From Actinomycetales bacterium Ga0077552 (GTDB lineage: Bacteria; Actinomycetota; Actinomycetes; Actinomycetales; Microbacteriaceae): a stretch of DNA of 6,933 nt. Shown here piece after piece: positions 5,858-6,933 of this stretch (the stretch's first letter is position 1; every line of letters starts with the position of its first letter). The stretch lies in the NCBI GenBank assembly GCA_001464255.1, contig LNFD01000263.1, positions 1 through 6,933 of the forward strand. Reading direction: 5' to 3'. The notes below the pieces were generated by a model. It had not been told where the DNA came from and made no database searches. It saw only the letters and a program-made list of their open reading frames with translations. Both the position numbers and the translations under genes were made by a program.

Positions 5858-6455
5858 GGGATGCTCCGCTCGCGCTCGTCGTCCCGACACCGGGCTCGAA
5901 GACGGTGAGCGAGAAGCGCGCCACCGTGTCGCCCGCACAGGAGTAGCCGTGCGGCGCGTCGCCGCGGAAGGTCAGCGCGTCTCCGGAGCCGAGCTCGTGC
6001 ACGCGATCGTCGATCTCGACGCGGACGCTGCCCTCGAGCACGTGCAGCAGTTCGCGTGTGCCGGGGAGGTGCGGCTCGCTCGAGTGGCGCTCGCCGGGGT
6101 GCATGGTCCAGTCCCAGAGCTCCACGACATCGGGCGACTGGGTTCCGGCGACAAGGGCGCCCGTGCCGCCATGCTCGCCGCGCCAGAGCACGGCGGCCGT
6201 CCCGGCGCGGGTCACGCGCTCGTCGGGCAGGGCGGGCGGCTCGACGAGCGCGGGCAGTCCCACGCCGAGCGCCTCACTGAGCCGCAGCAGTGTGCCGATG
6301 CTCGGATTGACCGCGCCCTGCTCGACGCTCACGACCATCCGCCGACTCACACCCGCGGCGGCGGCGAGCTGGTCGAGGGTCCAGCCGCGCGCGCCGCGCT
6401 CGTGCCGCACGCGCGCGCCGATCACGCGCGCGAGCGCATCCGTGTCGATCTCCAT
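5850..6455 (-). CDS. XRE-family regulator with C-terminal cupin domain
   Basis: A 201-residue transcription factor. Residues about 8-72 are a XRE helix-turn-helix (WTLDQLAAAAGVSRRMVVSV, then EQGAVNPSIGTLLRLSEALG). Residues about 112-188 form a single-domain cupin with HPGERHSSEPH, LLHVLEGSVRVEI and GDALTFRGDAPHGY, which carries possible metal- or ligand-binding histidines (His124, His129, His169). This class commonly senses a small molecule and controls a nearby transporter or metabolic gene. Here the exporter gene starts inside its last codons. ATG 6455 is chosen because TATCAT (6462-6467, minus strand) ends six bases upstream, suggesting a leaderless message, and because the HTH begins just after it. 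A longer frame to 6806 runs antisense through the divergent gene and is rejected. The promoter lies in the palindrome at 6457-6474, suggesting autorepression. Confidence 0.9.
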   Translation of the reverse strand: MEIDTDALARVIGARVRHERGARGWTLDQLAAAAGVSRRMVVSVEQGAVNPSIGTLLRLSEALGVGLPALVEPPALPDERVTRAGTAAVLWRGEHGGTGALVAGTQSPDVVELWDWTMHPGERHSSEPHLPGTRELLHVLEGSVRVEIDDRVHELGSGDALTFRGDAPHGYSCAGDTVARFSLTVFEPGVGTTSASGASRD

Positions 6456-6456
6456 G

Positions 6457-6474
6457 AGTGCATGATAATGCACT
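6457..6474. promoter_or_regulatory. Perfect 7+7 palindrome: likely XRE-cupin operator with overlapping promoters
   Basis: AGTGCAT-GATA-ATGCACT is a perfect inverted repeat with a four-base centre. It contains a minus-strand -10 (TATCAT, 6467 to 6462), placed for a leaderless start at 6455, and a plus-strand -10-like GATAAT (6464-6469, five of six consensus bases) for the divergent gene. A protein bound here would block both promoters. The XRE-cupin protein is the obvious candidate. Confidence 0.6.
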
Positions 6475-6479
6475 TCTGA

Positions 6480-6494
6480 TGCATGATGATGCTC
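6480..6494. repeat. Second, imperfect operator-like copy (TGCATGATGATGCTC)
   Basis: This matches TGCATGATAATGCAC (6459-6473) at 13 of 15 positions. The copies start 21 bases apart, about two helical turns, so dimers bound to both would face the same side of DNA. It runs up to the start codon of the plus-strand gene at 6495 and includes the alternative ATGs. Confidence 0.45.
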
Positions 6495-6839
6495 ATGACC
6501 TACACGTCGACCTTCATCTTCGCGCTCCGCCAGCTCGATGAGCGGTTCCAGGCGCTCAACACCGAGATCGCCGAGCGTGCCCGCGCGATCCCCGGGTTTC
6601 TCGGCGAGGAGTCGTGGCACGACGACACGTCGGGCCTTCACTCGGAGGTCTACTACTGGGCGAGCGAGGATGCCCTGCGCGAGCTCGTCGCCATGGACAC
6701 GCACGGCATCGCGAAGGGGCTCTCCGACAACTGGATCGCCGAGTACCGGGTCGTCATCGCCGAGGTGCGGGCGGTGTACGGCCAGACGACTCTCGGGTTG
6801 ACCCACATTCCACCGGGAGCACCGGCGCCGAGCGCCTAG
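6495..6839 (+). CDS. Antibiotic biosynthesis monooxygenase (ABM)-fold protein
   Basis: A 114-residue protein from ATG 6495. It fits the ABM dimeric alpha/beta-barrel family: a first strand (YTSTFIFAL), a helix with ERARAIPGFLGEESW, a strand with SEVYYWASEDALRELVAMD, then HGIAKGLSDNWIAEYRVVIAEV. Relatives include small cofactor-free oxygenases and heme-degrading enzymes, but many members have no known activity, so no reaction is assigned. In-frame ATGs at 6483, 6486 and 6489 are alternative starts; 6495 puts the first strand at the N-terminus as is usual. No SD is visible. The gene is divergent from the XRE-cupin/exporter operon and shares its candidate operator, so co-regulation is likely. 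Its TAG stop (6837-6839) falls at the junction with an IS element, so the last residues (about PPGAPAPSA) may have been changed by the insertion. Confidence 0.75.
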   Translation: MTYTSTFIFALRQLDERFQALNTEIAERARAIPGFLGEESWHDDTSGLHSEVYYWASEDALRELVAMDTHGIAKGLSDNWIAEYRVVIAEVRAVYGQTTLGLTHIPPGAPAPSA

Positions 6840-6933
6840 GGCGTGTCTCCTAACTGCTTCAGCCAGAGTGTGATGGCACGCAGGACGGCTCCACCGCGGT
6901 AGGTGAGGGCGAGTTTGTCGTAGCGGGTGGCGA
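6836..6933 (-). CDS. IS5-family transposase, C-terminal fragment
   Basis: The minus strand encodes 31 residues beginning ATRYDKLALTYRGGAVLRAI and ending LWLKQLGDTP before TAG at 6836-6838; the rest runs off the right edge. The RYDKxxxxYR...V...I..WL pattern is the characteristic C-terminus of IS5-family (IS427-like) DDE transposases, as I know them. Only the tail is visible, so the DDE residues and any programmed frameshift cannot be checked. The stop codon lies in CTAG at the edge of the element. Confidence 0.8.
   Translation of the reverse strand, partial: ATRYDKLALTYRGGAVLRAITLWLKQLGDTP
6839..6933. mobile_element. One end of an IS5-family insertion sequence
   Basis: The element appears to begin right after or within CTAG at 6836-6839 with GGGCGTGTCTCC, a sequence of the kind found at IS5-family ends. 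The exact first base is uncertain by one or two positions because the other end and the target duplication lie outside the window. CTAG or TA is the likely target. Confidence 0.6.

Noticed and set aside
5391..6479. Plus-strand open frame (362 codons) opposite the exporter and XRE-cupin genes
   Set aside because: Antisense to two recognised genes; no family resemblance.
6456..6806. N-terminal extension of the XRE-cupin protein to 6806
   Set aside because: It runs antisense through the whole ABM-like gene, shows no domain, and a promoter and palindrome sit just before the ATG at 6455.
1..6933. CRISPR array, tRNA or rRNA genes
   Set aside because: No regularly spaced repeats of CRISPR length and no recognisable tRNA or rRNA sequence on either strand.

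Overview
The window is high-GC DNA. By hand count, sampled lines inside the main genes reach about 75% GC, while the first 240 bases are about 55%. Heavy C/G third positions, GTG starts, several apparently leaderless genes and an actinobacterial-type ROK regulator, sulfatase and formylglycine-generating enzyme suggest an actinomycete, possibly in or near the Microbacteriaceae. The genus cannot be fixed from the sequence alone.

Layout, left to right. (1) Positions 1-240 are lower in GC. They hold the 5' part of a minus-strand gene for a small helix-turn-helix protein of the recombinase-like kind, running off the left edge, and several short repeats and palindromes. (2) Positions 241-1236 (+) encode a squalene-cyclase/prenyltransferase-fold (alpha-alpha toroid) protein of unknown activity. 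(3) Positions 1300-4976 (+) look like a compact sulfatase module: a ROK-family repressor with its own promoter and candidate operator, a cytoplasmic type I sulfatase with an intact C-T-P-A-R signature, and a formylglycine-generating enzyme (FGE) with both active-site cysteines, which would convert the sulfatase Cys53 to formylglycine. (4) Positions 4973-6455 (-) are a two-gene operon: an XRE-cupin regulator overlapping by 8 bases an RhtA-like EamA/DMT exporter. (5) Positions 6495-6839 (+) encode an antibiotic-biosynthesis-monooxygenase-fold protein, divergent from the regulator. The gap between them holds an 18-base palindrome and a related repeat. (6) Positions 6836-6933 (-) are the C-terminal end of an IS5-family transposase leaving the right edge.

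How the parts fit together: the regulator, sulfatase and FGE form a self-sufficient unit of control, catalyst and activator. It has no signal peptide and no visible importer, so the substrate is probably intracellular or brought in by a transporter elsewhere. The right-hand unit is a regulator-plus-exporter pair whose own promoter overlaps a likely operator. Both flanks look mobile or foreign: the recombinase-like fragment on the left and the IS end on the right. Three genes (241, 1300, and 6455 on the minus strand) have a TANNNT -10 element ending 6-7 bases before the start codon, the arrangement expected for leaderless mRNAs. The main start-site correction concerns the ROK gene: the upstream TTG at 1264 is better read as the first bases of a TTGACG -35 box than as a start codon.
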